This document shows positions 44,971-53,943 of a DNA stretch of 56,328 nucleotides, one piece after another. The notes beneath the pieces were generated by a model. It saw only the letters and a list, made by a program, of their open reading frames with translations. It did no database searches and was not told where the DNA came from. Origin of the DNA: Sphingomonas sp. dw_22 (GTDB taxonomy: Bacteria; Pseudomonadota; Alphaproteobacteria; Sphingomonadales; Sphingomonadaceae); the NCBI RefSeq assembly GCF_018449795.1, contig NZ_JAAVVE010000026.1, positions 1 to 56,328 of the forward strand, given 5' to 3'. The first letter of the stretch is position 1. Each line of letters starts with the position of its first letter. The translations under genes and the position numbers were made by a program.

Positions 44971-46128
44971 ATGCGGTGGAGACGGGCGGCACGGATCGGA
45001 TTCGGGATGGTCCTGTGGGCGGTCGTGGCGTTCTGCCTGACCGCGACGATCGTGCCGCATTATCTGGACCGCATCTATTATCGGGGGCCGGCGAGCGGGC
45101 ATTTCGACGGGCGGCATTTCTTCAACCCCGACGGCGAGGATCCGGTGCGGATCACGGCGCGGCTGCTGTGGCGCCAGCTGGTCAGCGATCCCGACCGGCC
45201 GCGCTGGCCCGAACATGTGGCGGTGACGCCCTCGAAGCCGCCGGCCCGCGTCGAGGGCGGGGCGATGCTCACGACCTGGGTGGGGCATGCGACGCTGCTG
45301 GTGCAGGCCGACGGCCTCAACATCCTGACCGATCCGGTGTGGAGCGAAAGCGCCGGGCCGATCGGGCTGGGGCCGAGCCGGGTCGCCGATCCCGGCATCC
45401 GCTTCGAGGATCTGCCGCGCATCGACCTCGTGCTCGTCAGCCACAATCACTATGACCATATGGACCTGGCGACGCTGAAGCGGCTCTGGCAGCGCGACCG
45501 GCCGCTGATCGTCACCTCGCTGGGCAATGACGGCGTGATCGCCGAGGCCGGCGTGCCGGCGCGGGCGCTCGACTGGGGACAGCGGGTGACGCTGCGGCCG
45601 GGCATCGACGCGGTGGTGACGCGCAGCCATCATTGGGACAGCCGCTGGCTCGCCGATCGCAACCGGGCGCTGTGGTCGAGCTTCGTGGTGACGCTGCCGG
45701 GCGGCAATTTCTTCTTCGCGGGCGATACCGGGCTGGGCGATGGGAAATGGCCCGCCGAGGCCGCCGCGCTGGGGCCGATCCGGCTGGCGGCGATCCCGAT
45801 CGGGGCGTTTCGCTTCGAGGAGGGGCAGATGGCGAACGGCAGCCATATCGGCCCCGAAGGCGCGATCCGGGTGTGGAACGGGCTGGGACGGCCGCGTGCC
45901 ATTCCGATCCATTGGGGGACGTTCCGGCTTTCGCGCGAAGGCTATGATACGCCGCCGCGGATGCTCGACGCGATGCTGCGCTGTGGCGGCGCGGACCCGG
46001 GCCGCTTCGCCGCCGTGCGGATCGGCGCGCCGGTGGCGATCGCGCCGCTGGGGAGCCCGCCGCCTGTGCCCGACTTCGCGGCGATCGAGGCGTGCCACAA
46101 GGCGGGGCGGTTCGCGGCGCTGCGTTGA
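44971..46128 (+). CDS. MBL-fold metallo-hydrolase, NAPE-PLD-like
   Basis: A 385-residue protein with an N-terminal hydrophobic anchor (about 10-29). The metallo-beta-lactamase motif HNHYDHMD gives His158, His160, Asp162, His163; further ligands are probably in TRSHHWDSR and FFAGDTGLGDG, and a late His in IPIHWGTF. The pre-domain GPASGHFDGRHFFNPDG is typical of the N-acyl-phosphatidylethanolamine phospholipase D/RomA group. A lipid or phosphodiester substrate is likely but not shown. Confidence 0.87.
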   Translation: MRWRRAARIGFGMVLWAVVAFCLTATIVPHYLDRIYYRGPASGHFDGRHFFNPDGEDPVRITARLLWRQLVSDPDRPRWPEHVAVTPSKPPARVEGGAMLTTWVGHATLLVQADGLNILTDPVWSESAGPIGLGPSRVADPGIRFEDLPRIDLVLVSHNHYDHMDLATLKRLWQRDRPLIVTSLGNDGVIAEAGVPARALDWGQRVTLRPGIDAVVTRSHHWDSRWLADRNRALWSSFVVTLPGGNFFFAGDTGLGDGKWPAEAAALGPIRLAAIPIGAFRFEEGQMANGSHIGPEGAIRVWNGLGRPRAIPIHWGTFRLSREGYDTPPRMLDAMLRCGGADPGRFAAVRIGAPVAIAPLGSPPPVPDFAAIEACHKAGRFAALR

Positions 46129-46184
46129 GTGTTGAGGGCGGGCGCGGCTCGGCGTATCGGTGCGCGCCGGGAGGGGAGCCCCGA

Positions 46185-46649
46185 ATGACGGACCAGAATG
46201 CCCGCCGCGCCGGGCGTCGCTACGACACCAGCATCGACCGGGCCGGCATCGCGCTGGGCGTGGGCAGCGTGCTGGCGGGAGCCATCATCGTCGCGCTGGT
46301 GGTGGCGGGCGGGCGGCACGACGCGATGTCGATCGTCGGCGGCTGGATGATCGGCAGCCTCTTCGCGGGGCTCGCGATCACGGCGGTGGGCGGTCCGCTG
46401 TGGCTGGTCATGCACGTCGCCGGGCTGCGCCGGGCGCGCCATGCCGCGCTGATCGGCGCGTTCACTGCGATGGCGATCTTCGTGGGCGCGCAGACCTATG
46501 GCTTCGGGCTGCTCGACGTGCCGCCGATGGACGGCCGGGCGCTGCTCTATCGCTGGCTGAGCGCGATCCTGTCGAGCGCGGTGCTGGCGCTGGTGGCGGG
46601 GGCGATCGGGGTGGTGATGTGGCGGATCGCGTACCGGCGGAGCGACTAG
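46185..46649 (+). CDS. Four-pass membrane protein of unknown function
   Basis: A 154-residue protein with about four hydrophobic segments (IALGVGSVLAGAIIVALVVA; SIVGGWMIGSLFAGLAITAV; AALIGAFTAMAIFVGAQTYG; WLSAILSSAVLALVAGAIGV). Start ATG follows GGAGGGGAGCCCCGA. It trails the MBL hydrolase gene by 56 bases and may be in the same transcript. No family recognised. Confidence 0.7.
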   Translation: MTDQNARRAGRRYDTSIDRAGIALGVGSVLAGAIIVALVVAGGRHDAMSIVGGWMIGSLFAGLAITAVGGPLWLVMHVAGLRRARHAALIGAFTAMAIFVGAQTYGFGLLDVPPMDGRALLYRWLSAILSSAVLALVAGAIGVVMWRIAYRRSD

Positions 46650-46660
46650 GGTGTTGCCTC

Positions 46661-46679
46661 GCCGGTTGACTCATTTGAC
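46661..46679 (+). repeat. 19-base repeated motif, copy 2
   Basis: GCCGGTTGACTCATTTGAC occurs here on the plus strand and once on the minus strand at 21271-21289, each time in a gene-free stretch. It contains TTGACT, close to a -35 box. The downstream bases in both copies are G/C-rich then T-rich. Confidence 0.6.
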
Positions 46680-46778
46680 TCGCTGGAGGGGTTTTTGGCG
46701 GGTCGAGCGGTAGCCGGTTACCCTAAAGTCACAAAGGGCGCAGGAACGCCATGCGCGCGCACATGCGCCGGCGCGCGC

Positions 46779-47354
46779 TCAGCTCCCCTTGCAATCGCCG
46801 ATGCGTTTGCCGGTGGTCCGGGCCTTCATGTTCATGCTGCCGCCGGGGCCGCCGCTCGAATGCACCTCCGAGGCGAGGGTGAAGCTGGCATCGGTGAAGG
46901 TGCCCGCGATCGTTTGCGTCATCTCGCCGCCGCGTGGGCCGGAGCAGGCCAGGGTCGCATCGATCCGGCCGTTCGCCATGGTGTAGTTCCTGTAGGTGCA
47001 GCGCCCGTCGGTCTTGCCGGTGAGCATGTCTGCCTGCGGCTTGGCCGCCTGTTCGGGCGTGACGCAGGTCTTGACCGAGCGGTTGGCGGCCATGAGCGAT
47101 TTCTTCATCTGGTCGCGCATCTGCGGCGGCATGCTGGCCATGCCGGGCATGTCCATGCCGACGATCTCGACCGTCGTCTCCCATTCGCCGGGCGCGAAAT
47201 GCGCCGGCCCGGCCGCCTGGGCCTGCCTGGCGACCTCGGAGGGCGCGGCATTGGTGAGCGATACCTCGCCGGTCTTCGCGGCGGAGTCGGCGGTGGACTG
47301 CTGGTTGCAGGCGGCGAGGGCGAGAAGCGGCAGCGCGGCGATCAGGCGGGGCAT
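46779..47354 (-). CDS. DUF3617-type lipoprotein
   Basis: A 191-residue protein with signal MPRLIAALPLLALAACNQ. The DUF3617 core is visible: FAPGEWETTVEIVGMDMPGM, VKTCVTPEQA, CTYRNYTMANGRIDATLACSG, MTQTIAGTFTDASFTLASEV. Cys residues sit at the family positions. It is widespread in sphingomonads; the function is unknown. Confidence 0.85.
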   Translation of the reverse strand: MPRLIAALPLLALAACNQQSTADSAAKTGEVSLTNAAPSEVARQAQAAGPAHFAPGEWETTVEIVGMDMPGMASMPPQMRDQMKKSLMAANRSVKTCVTPEQAAKPQADMLTGKTDGRCTYRNYTMANGRIDATLACSGPRGGEMTQTIAGTFTDASFTLASEVHSSGGPGGSMNMKARTTGKRIGDCKGS

Positions 47355-47615
47355 GGGGCTCTCCCGTTGCTTTGCGTGTGCTTGCTGGATTGTTGCCGTC
47401 TTGAGGGGGAATAGCAATCCGGCGGAAGCGAGCGGTGCACGATTAATCGAGCGAGAGCGCATCGTCCTTGCTTAATGTGCCGATACCCGCGTCGCGAATG
47501 GCAAATTCTGGCCGTTAGCTGATGAGCCGCTTGCGGGCGGCTAAGCCGCAAACCAGACTCATCCTACGTAGGAAGTATGGTATGGCTACCCCCTGAGCCA
47601 TTATCGGGGTTGGGC
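47355..47615. other. Gap at the left edge of the lower-GC island
   Basis: 261 bp between the DUF3617 gene and the unrecognised gene. The right part contains short inverted pairs (TGAGCCGCTTGCGGGCGGCT and AGCCGC) and is visibly AT-richer than the surroundings. No gene is supported. A promoter for the next gene probably lies here. Confidence 0.4.
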
Positions 47616-48413
47616 ATGGCGAAGGTTCTAAAGTCGCAATCCGAACTTACGGTCGATTTCATCGAAGCCGTCAGGCTGCTTGAACTTGCCTGCTACAATT
47701 TTGACTGTGTTGATTTCTCGGCGGCGAAAGGAGCGGCGAACCTTCTGCACCAGCTGGTGGACGATAGGGGACAGAATAAAAGCCATGTCACTCGGCTCGG
47801 CGTTCGCGGGTCGATCGAAATCTGGCGCCTGCCGGACATCACACCGCCCTCTCCCGGCTTCTTCAATGCCTTGTGCGACGTGATGTTCGGCATCGGTCGC
47901 GACGGCAACGGACGCCAGCAGCCGCGTGCCTTCAACATGCCGCCCTACCTGCATCAGGGTCATATGAAACTGCGCGCGCAGAAATCGAGTGTCGATGAAT
48001 GGTTAGACGCTTCAATCATCCGCCTCGCCTCGGGCGAATGGCTCAGCCGTCGCAATATTATCAGATATGTACGCGATCAGGACGCCGGCGCCCATTCCGA
48101 CCTGGCGCTCGACGCGTTGTATGCCGATTTCAAGAAATCGCTCGTTCTGCACCCCGGATCCAACATCGACATCGAAGGTCAGGTCACACCAGTGAGTGCC
48201 CTTCTGCAAAACCCAGCGCTGGCGACGGTACGTCAGATTGCCCACGAATTCCTGTCATCGATCTATAGCGCCAGCAATACGCGGACGGCGCAGCCGCCAC
48301 GATGCATGGTCTATATCTACGGAAGCGATGGGGCTCTCACGAAAGTCGTCAGACCGAAGGGCTACAAACCGCTCCCGATTAACCCTCCGCTTGATCTTCT
48401 TGTGGAAGTCTAG
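47616..48413 (+). CDS. Unrecognised protein in a lower-GC island
   Basis: A 265-residue protein starting MAKVLKSQSELTVDFIEAVR. I do not recognise a domain. The N-terminal half looks helical with ordinary soluble composition. A motif RNIIRYVRDQDAGAHSDLALDALYADF sits near the middle, and the end is Pro/Lys-rich (VRPKGYKPLPINPPLDLLVEV). Codon use is visibly less GC-rich than that of the neighbours, and the flanking gaps are also AT-richer, which suggests horizontal acquisition. No signal peptide or membrane segment. It stands alone between a DUF3617 gene and uvrB. Confidence 0.65.
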   Translation: MAKVLKSQSELTVDFIEAVRLLELACYNFDCVDFSAAKGAANLLHQLVDDRGQNKSHVTRLGVRGSIEIWRLPDITPPSPGFFNALCDVMFGIGRDGNGRQQPRAFNMPPYLHQGHMKLRAQKSSVDEWLDASIIRLASGEWLSRRNIIRYVRDQDAGAHSDLALDALYADFKKSLVLHPGSNIDIEGQVTPVSALLQNPALATVRQIAHEFLSSIYSASNTRTAQPPRCMVYIYGSDGALTKVVRPKGYKPLPINPPLDLLVEV

Positions 48414-48628
48414 CTGATGCTCGCACGACATAATTTCGCGAGCGGAAGGATGCGGCCGCTCTTATCGCTAATTTCGGCCAGCGGCTGGCGGCTTTGGGTT
48501 TTCGAACACATCGGCTGAACGGCAAGAAATGGTCGTGAAGCGGGCAGATATAGTCACACATCCGATGTTGCCGGAACCGGCCAATCGCCAAGCTTTGCGA
48601 TCACGCGTCCACCCCCCATATTCCCCCC
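48414..48628. other. Gap before uvrB
   Basis: 215 bp, AT-richer than the flanks, with no supported gene. It must contain the uvrB promoter. Two GAAC half-sites occur at about 48505-48521 but are 9 bases apart instead of the 7 expected of an alphaproteobacterial LexA box. Confidence 0.4.
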
Positions 48629-50824
48629 ATGGCAATCCAGATCCGCACCAGCCTGGCCGAGCCCGAGACCGGGGCCGACTTCGTCCCCCATCGGCCGAAC
48701 CGTCCCGACAAGATCGAGGGCGGCAAGCGCTTCAAGCTCGTCTCCGATTACGAACCCTCGGGCGACCAGCGCTTCGCCATCCCCGAGCTGGTGGAGCAGG
48801 CGCGGGCCGGGGAGCGGGACCAGGTGCTGCTCGGGGTCACCGGCTCGGGCAAGACCTATACGATGGCCAAGGTGATCGAGGAGCTCCAGCGCCCGGCGCT
48901 GATCCTCGCGCCCAACAAGATACTGGCCGCGCAGCTCTATGGCGAGTTCAAGTCGTTCTTCCCCGAGAACGCGGTCGAGTATTTCGTCAGCTATTACGAT
49001 TACTATCAGCCCGAAGCCTATGTGCCGCGTTCCGACACCTATATCGAGAAGGAGTCGAGCGTTAACGAGGCGATCGACCGGATGCGGCACTCGGCGACGC
49101 GCTCGCTGCTGGAGCGCGACGACGTCATCATCGTCGCCTCGGTATCGTGCCTGTACGGCATCGGATCGGTCGAGACCTATTCGGCGATGATCTTCGACCT
49201 GAAGAAGGGCCAGGTGGTCGACCAGCGCGAGATCATCCGCAAGCTGGTCGCGCTGCAGTACAAGCGCAACGACGCCGCCTTCGCGCGCGGCAATTTCCGG
49301 GTGCGCGGCGACAGCCTGGAGATCTTCCCGTCGCATTATGAGGACACCGCCTGGCGCGTGTCGTTCTTCGGCGACGATATCGAGGAGATCGTCGAGTTCG
49401 ATCCGCTGACCGGCGCCAAGGTGGCGAGCCTGGATTATGTGCGGGTGTTCGCGAACTCGCACTATGTGACGCCGGGGCCGACGCTGAAACAGGCGATGGA
49501 AGGAATCCGGCATGAATTGTCCGAGCGGCTGAAGGAGCTGGAGGCCGAGGGCAAGCTGCTCGAATTGCAGCGGCTGGAGCAGCGCACCAATTTCGACCTT
49601 GAGATGATCGCGGCGACGGGAAGCTGCGCGGGGATCGAGAATTACTCGCGCTTTTTGACGGGGCGCCTGCCCGGCGAGCCGCCGCCCACTTTGTTCGAAT
49701 ATCTGCCGGAGAATGCGCTGCTGTTCGTCGATGAGAGCCACCAGACGATCGGCCAGATCAACGGCATGTCGCGCGGCGACCACAAGCGCAAGATTACGCT
49801 GGCGGAATATGGCTTCCGCCTGCCCTCGGCGATCGACAACCGGCCTTTACGCTTCAACGAATGGGACGCGATGCGGCCGCAGACCACCTATGTCTCGGCG
49901 ACGCCGGGGTCGTGGGAGATGGAGCGGACCGGCGGCGTGTTCGTCGAGCAGGTGATCCGCCCCACGGGCCTCATCGATCCGCCGGTGGAGATCAAGCCGG
50001 TCGAGGAGCAGGTGCAGGACCTGATCGTCGAGGCGAAGAAGACCGCCGAGATGGGGTATCGCACGCTGGTGACGACGCTGACCAAGCGGATGGCGGAGGA
50101 CTTGACCGAATATATGCACGAGGCGGGCGTGAAGGTCCGCTACATGCACTCGGACACCGAGACGCTGGAGCGCATCGAGCTGATCCGCGACCTGCGGATG
50201 GGGGTGTACGACGTGCTGGTGGGCATCAACCTGCTGCGCGAGGGGCTCGACATTCCCGAGTGCGGGCTGGTCGCGATCCTCGATGCCGACAAGGAGGGCT
50301 TCCTGCGCTCGGAGACGTCGCTGATCCAGACGATCGGCCGCGCGGCGCGCAACGTCGAGGGGCGGGTGATCCTCTATGCCGATCGCATGACCGGCAGCAT
50401 GGAGCGCGCGCTCGCCGAGACCGGGCGGCGGCGCGAGAAGCAGGAGGCGTACAACGCCGAGCACGGCATCACGCCGACCACGATCAAGCGCAACATCGGC
50501 GACATCATCGCGCATGTCGCGTCGAAGGACCAGGTGACCGTCGAGATCGACGAGGACCGGCCGCACATGGTGGGCCACAATCTCCGCTCGTACATCGAGA
50601 GCCTGGAGAAGAAGATGCGCGACGCCGCGGCGAACCTGGAGTTCGAGGAGGCTGGGCGGCTGCGCGACGAGATCCGCGCGCTGGAGGCCGAGGAGCTCGG
50701 GCTGCCGGCGGGCGAGCACAAGGCGCCGGTGATGGGACGGAGCAACGAGGGCAAGCCGGGGACGCGCAAGACGCGATATGGGAAGCAGGCGAAGACGCGG
50801 ATGGGGGGAAGCCGGGCGCGCTGA
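48629..50824 (+). CDS. uvrB: Excinuclease ABC subunit B
   Basis: The damage-verification helicase of nucleotide excision repair, working with UvrA and UvrC. The 731-residue protein has Walker [11 protein letters not shown] (69-78), the beta-hairpin [13 protein letters not shown] that holds the strand, helicase motifs [10 protein letters not shown] and QTIGRAARN, and the C-terminal UVR domain ([31 protein letters not shown]) that contacts UvrC. A basic tail follows ([18 protein letters not shown]). Confidence 0.96.
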   Translation: MAIQIRTSLAEPETGADFVPHRPNRPDKIEGGKRFKLVSDYEPSGDQRFAIPELVEQARAGERDQVLLGVTGSGKTYTMAKVIEELQRPALILAPNKILAAQLYGEFKSFFPENAVEYFVSYYDYYQPEAYVPRSDTYIEKESSVNEAIDRMRHSATRSLLERDDVIIVASVSCLYGIGSVETYSAMIFDLKKGQVVDQREIIRKLVALQYKRNDAAFARGNFRVRGDSLEIFPSHYEDTAWRVSFFGDDIEEIVEFDPLTGAKVASLDYVRVFANSHYVTPGPTLKQAMEGIRHELSERLKELEAEGKLLELQRLEQRTNFDLEMIAATGSCAGIENYSRFLTGRLPGEPPPTLFEYLPENALLFVDESHQTIGQINGMSRGDHKRKITLAEYGFRLPSAIDNRPLRFNEWDAMRPQTTYVSATPGSWEMERTGGVFVEQVIRPTGLIDPPVEIKPVEEQVQDLIVEAKKTAEMGYRTLVTTLTKRMAEDLTEYMHEAGVKVRYMHSDTETLERIELIRDLRMGVYDVLVGINLLREGLDIPECGLVAILDADKEGFLRSETSLIQTIGRAARNVEGRVILYADRMTGSMERALAETGRRREKQEAYNAEHGITPTTIKRNIGDIIAHVASKDQVTVEIDEDRPHMVGHNLRSYIESLEKKMRDAAANLEFEEAGRLRDEIRALEAEELGLPAGEHKAPVMGRSNEGKPGTRKTRYGKQAKTRMGGSRAR

Positions 50825-50827
50825 GAG

Positions 50828-50902
50828 CCCGTTTGAGAAAGGCGGCCGGGTGGGGGAGTGGGCCGGCGCCGCAGAATGCGCCGCGGCGCATTCTCAAACG
50901 GT
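50828..50902. repeat. Nested palindrome downstream of uvrB
   Basis: A perfect 22-base palindrome at 50873-50894 (half-site AGAATGCGCCG) is flanked by an outer inverted pair CCCGTTTGAGA (50828-50838) / TCTCAAACGGT (50892-50902). It begins four bases after the uvrB stop and could terminate or protect the mRNA. No U-tract follows. Confidence 0.7.
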
Positions 50903-51015
50903 CTCTGAACCGCGGGCCGGAAGGCGCCCCGGGGTGCGGGAACATCTGAACGGAATTTTACGGAGTGCCCTTTGTGGCCCGATGATGCTCTTTAGAGAGT
51001 CGAAGAGGGCAGGGC

Positions 51016-51444
51016 ATGACATCGATTCTCGACCTTCGTGCCGAACATCGCGAACTGGAGGCGCAGGCGGCGACGCTGCTTCGCGTCGTGCGGAACCTGG
51101 TCCCCGATGCCGCCGCCGTCGCCGTGCTGCGCTGGCGGATCGCCCGGATGCTCGGCGATCATTGCGCGCGCGAGGATCGGGCGGTGTATGAGCGGCTCAT
51201 CGCGTCGGGCGATGCCCGGGCAGCCGCGATCGCCTGGCGCTATCGCCAGGAGCATGGCCGGCTGGTGCCCGAATTCTCGGACTATATCGCGGCATGGCCG
51301 ATCGATCGCGTCAGCCGCGAATGGGAAGCGTTCCGCGCCGCCACCGAGGCGGTGGTGATGCGCCTCGACAGCCGCATCTCCTTGGAGGAGCGGGTGCTCT
51401 ACGCGCATGTCGCGCGCGTGACGGCGCAGCGCCGCGCCGCCTGA
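51016..51444 (+). CDS. Hemerythrin-like HHE domain protein
   Basis: A 142-residue four-helix protein. Candidate metal ligands are in LRAEHRELE, LGDHCAREDR, RYRQEHGRLV and SLEERVLYAHV. HHE proteins bind a di-iron centre and sense or store oxygen or NO. The role here is unknown. ATG follows GAGGGCAGGGC. Confidence 0.75.
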   Translation: MTSILDLRAEHRELEAQAATLLRVVRNLVPDAAAVAVLRWRIARMLGDHCAREDRAVYERLIASGDARAAAIAWRYRQEHGRLVPEFSDYIAAWPIDRVSREWEAFRAATEAVVMRLDSRISLEERVLYAHVARVTAQRRAA

Positions 51445-51502
51445 TCGCCGTTCGCGGCCCGGGAGGTTGAGCCGCCGCGCCGCTTCCCCCATAAGGTGCG
51501 GC

Positions 51503-52045
51503 ATGCGCCGTATTTCCGGGTTCGCCAGCTTCATCCTGCCCGCCTTGCTCGCGCTGGGCGCCTGCTCGACCCCGGCGGTGGTGCCGCCCAGCGCCGCGCC
51601 CGTGCCGGTTCCGGCGCCGACTCCTGCGCCCATGCCCGCACCGCCGCCGCCGTCCGCCGACTGGCGTGACTGGGCGCTGACGCCCGGCACCTGGGCCTAT
51701 CGCCAGGACGAACGCGGCAGCATCGCGCTGTTCGGCCAGGCGGGCGCGGATGCCGATCTGACGCTGCGCTGCGATCGTGCCCGCGCGCGCATCTATCTTT
51801 CGCGCCGGGGCGAAGCGGCGACGGGCCTCAACATCCGCACGACCAGCCAGGTGCGCCGGATCGCCGCGGTGCCGACCGGCGGCGTGCCCGCCTATCTGGC
51901 GGCCGAGTTGGGCGTGCGCGATCCCCTGCTCGATGCGATCGGATTCAGCCGCGGACGCTTCGTGGTGGAGGCTCAGGGGCTGCCGACGCTGGTGGTGCCC
52001 GCCTGGGCCGAGACGTTGCGCGTCGTCGAGGATTGCCGCGGCTGA
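51503..52045 (+). CDS. Lipoprotein with proline-rich linker
   Basis: A 180-residue protein: lipoprotein signal (LPALLALGACSTP), a Pro/Ala/Val-rich linker (about 25-50), then a compact domain (WRDWALTPGTWAYRQDERGS, LTLRCDRARARIYLSRRG, IRTTSQVRRIAAVPTGGVPAYLAAEL) ending RVVEDCRG. Two cysteines may form a disulfide. The pattern is frequent in sphingomonads. No function known. Confidence 0.75.
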   Translation: MRRISGFASFILPALLALGACSTPAVVPPSAAPVPVPAPTPAPMPAPPPPSADWRDWALTPGTWAYRQDERGSIALFGQAGADADLTLRCDRARARIYLSRRGEAATGLNIRTTSQVRRIAAVPTGGVPAYLAAELGVRDPLLDAIGFSRGRFVVEAQGLPTLVVPAWAETLRVVEDCRG

Positions 52046-52207
52046 AAAATCCCGGGATTCCAGCGGCCGGCGGTGGCGTTACGCTGTGAACGGCACCAAG
52101 ACTTCCAGAATCGCTCATATAAAAAAACATTACAAGACTTGTTCTGCGACTCGCGGTGATTCATTGATTCGTCCGTGCAGTGACGCACGCTCGTTCTTCA
52201 ACTAGCG
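52046..52207 (+). promoter_or_regulatory. Leader/promoter region of the small-ORF RNA
   Basis: 162 bp between the lipoprotein stop and the strong Shine-Dalgarno. It contains a distinctly A/T-rich block (52115-52137, starting CTCATATAAAAAAACATTAC) that is unusual for this genome and suits an UP element or promoter. I cannot assign -35/-10 boxes with confidence. Confidence 0.4.
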
Positions 52208-52221
52208 AAAGGAGGTGATCC
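52208..52221 (+). promoter_or_regulatory. Extreme Shine-Dalgarno sequence
   Basis: AAAGGAGGTGATCC is fully complementary to the usual bacterial 16S rRNA 3' end (GGATCACCTCCTTT). GGAGG is seven bases from the ATG at 52223. No other gene in this window has anything comparable. Confidence 0.85.
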
Positions 52222-52222
52222 G

Positions 52223-52279
52223 ATGTCTCATGGTTCAGCAATGGGGTCGGTTCAGTTCGTTCGGGAGACGCGCCGCTGA
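52223..52279 (+). CDS. 18-residue small ORF
   Basis: MSHGSAMGSVQFVRETRR, terminated by TGA. It is preceded by the perfect 14-base Shine-Dalgarno at optimal spacing and followed by a structured RNA with an intrinsic terminator. The peptide has no signal or membrane segment and is basic at its end. It might be a regulatory leader peptide, a real small protein, or a translation handle on a small RNA. Confidence 0.6.
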   Translation: MSHGSAMGSVQFVRETRR

Positions 52280-52289
52280 GCTGAAAGCG

Positions 52290-52462
52290 CGGACGGAAGC
52301 CCTCCGTTCGTAGGCCAGGCGGGAGGTATCCTCCTCCAAGCAACGCCTGGCAGCTTGCAGCAAAGCGGCCCGCATGGTTTCCCGCGCTGGAGCTTCCGGC
52401 CGCTGACCATGTCGGAGGTCGCCGGAACCCCTGAAGGGGATCCGGCGACCTCTTTCATTTTT
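52290..52462 (+). ncRNA. Structured RNA downstream of the 18-codon ORF
   Basis: Hairpins in order: 52290-52310 (ACGGA/TCCGT core); 52314-52351 (GCCAGGCG/CGCCTGGC, with inner GGAGG/CCTCC); 52364-52404 (AGCGGCC/GGCCGCT); and the terminator hairpin. The CCTCCTCC in the second hairpin (about 52330-52337) could pair with Shine-Dalgarno sequences. Together with the small ORF this looks like a compact, independently transcribed RNA of about 300-350 nt. Confidence 0.55.
52415..52462 (+). terminator. Intrinsic terminator of the small-ORF RNA
   Basis: Stem AGGTCGCCGG (52416-52425) / CCGGCGACCT (52442-52451), perfect over 10 bp and extendable by a G-C pair, with an inner CCCC/GGGG stem and a U-rich tail CTTTCATTTTT. 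The strongest intrinsic terminator in the window. Confidence 0.9.
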
Positions 52463-52572
52463 GAGGGTGCGCACGCGCCCGCAGCCCCGCGAAAGCGGGC
52501 AGACCCTTCGGAACATTCCCGATCCCGCCGGAGGATGGCGGCCCCTAGGCATGATGCCGAAGGGGGATGGAC

Positions 52573-52869
52573 ATGCGCATCTGGATCGGAATCGCCGCCG
52601 CGGCACTCTGCATCGCGACCGCCGCCGCCGCGCAATCGGCGGGTGGGCAAGTGGTTCTGGAGAACAATACCTCGGTTGCCGCCGATCTCTATGTCGACGG
52701 CGTCTATCAATGCACCGCGCCCGCCCATTCGGATTGCCTGGCGGAAGTGGATGCCGGCGGCCATGTCGCGACGATCCGCTTTCCCGATGGCGACTTCATC
52801 GTCAGCGACGGCTTCGATGTGCCGGCGGACCGTTCGGTCACGCTGCCGGTGGTCGACCTGATGGCGTGA
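52573..52869 (+). CDS. Small exported protein of unknown function
   Basis: A 98-residue protein with signal MRIWIGIAAAALCIATAAAAQ. The mature part (VVLENNTSVAADLYVDGVYQCTAPAHSDCLAEVDAGGHVATIRF) is beta-rich with two Cys. The start at 52573 has AGGGGG six bases upstream; the ATG at 52567 is too close to it. Confidence 0.7.
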   Translation: MRIWIGIAAAALCIATAAAAQSAGGQVVLENNTSVAADLYVDGVYQCTAPAHSDCLAEVDAGGHVATIRFPDGDFIVSDGFDVPADRSVTLPVVDLMA

Positions 52870-52915
52870 GGGCCAGGCCGATCGGCGTTCGGCGAAGCGG
52901 CGCTGTGGATTCGCC

Positions 52916-53854
52916 TCAGCCGCCGCGCGGCTCGAATACCGACCAGCCGGTGCGGGCCACCAGCCGTTCGAGCGCGAGCATGCCGAGCTGGGAATTGCCG
53001 CGCTCGTTGAGCCCCGGCGACCAGACCGCGATCGAGGCGGTGCCCGGCGCGATCGCCAGGATGCCGCCGCCGACGCCCGACTTGCCGGGCAGGCCGACGC
53101 GATAGGCGAACTCGCCCGATCCGTCATAATGGCCGCAGGTGAGCATCAGCGCGTTGATGCGGCGGGCGCGCTGGGGCGAGACGATGCTGTGGCCGGTCTC
53201 GGGGATCACGCCGCCGGTCATCAGGAAGCGGCCGGCGCGGGCGAGCTGGCGGCAGCTCATCGCGAGCGCGCAATGGTGGACATAGACGCGCAGCGCGCGC
53301 TCCGCCGGATTGGCGAGGTTGCCGAAGGCGCGCATGTAATTGGCGAGCGCCATGTTGCGGAAGCCGGTGTCCTGTTCGGCGCGGGCAACGGCTTCGTCGA
53401 TGAAGATCGCCTCGTCGCCCGCGAGGCCCCGGACGAAGCGCAGCATCTCGCCGATCGTCTCGGCGGTTTCGCCGCGCCCGAGCAATATGTCCGACACGAC
53501 GATCGCGCCGGCGTTGAGGAAGGGATTGCGCGGGATGCCGTGCTCGGTCTCCAATTGGACGATCGAATTGAACGCACTGCCCGAAGGTTCGCGGCCGACG
53601 CGCTTCCAGAGCTGATCGCCGACCGCGCCGAGCGCGAGGGTGAGCGCGAAGACCTTGGAGACCGACTGGATCGAGAAGGGCATGTCCGCGTCGCCCGCGA
53701 CATGCTCCGAGCCGTCGGGGGCGATCACCGCGATGCCGAAGCGGCTGGGGTCCACCCGGGCGAGCGGCTCGATATAATCGGCGACCGTGCCGCGATCAGG
53801 CGCTTCTCGCATTTCGGCGGCGATATCGGTGACGATCCGGGACAAGTCCTGCAT
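52916..53854 (-). CDS. glsA: Glutaminase
   Basis: It hydrolyses glutamine to glutamate and ammonia. The 312-residue protein has the beta-lactamase-like Ser-Lys pair in SIQSVSK (Ser64, Lys67), [39 protein letters not shown], and [14 protein letters not shown]. Length is typical of bacterial glutaminases. It is followed by no coupled gene. Confidence 0.94.
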   Translation of the reverse strand: MQDLSRIVTDIAAEMREAPDRGTVADYIEPLARVDPSRFGIAVIAPDGSEHVAGDADMPFSIQSVSKVFALTLALGAVGDQLWKRVGREPSGSAFNSIVQLETEHGIPRNPFLNAGAIVVSDILLGRGETAETIGEMLRFVRGLAGDEAIFIDEAVARAEQDTGFRNMALANYMRAFGNLANPAERALRVYVHHCALAMSCRQLARAGRFLMTGGVIPETGHSIVSPQRARRINALMLTCGHYDGSGEFAYRVGLPGKSGVGGGILAIAPGTASIAVWSPGLNERGNSQLGMLALERLVARTGWSVFEPRGG

Positions 53855-53943
53855 TCGTTACTGCTAGACGGTGCGCGCACCGGAGCAAAATGAGGCGGGA
53901 ATTCGCCGCGCTCCGCTAGCTTCGGGTTTGGACAGGACGTGCC

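Noticed and set aside
48505..48521. LexA-type box upstream of uvrB
   Set aside because: Two GAAC half-sites occur but 9 bases apart; the alphaproteobacterial consensus needs 7.
52208..52221. A 16S rRNA 3' end remnant read on the minus strand
   Set aside because: Only the 14 bases match. The bases next to them do not resemble 16S or spacer sequence, while position and spacing fit a Shine-Dalgarno for the small ORF.
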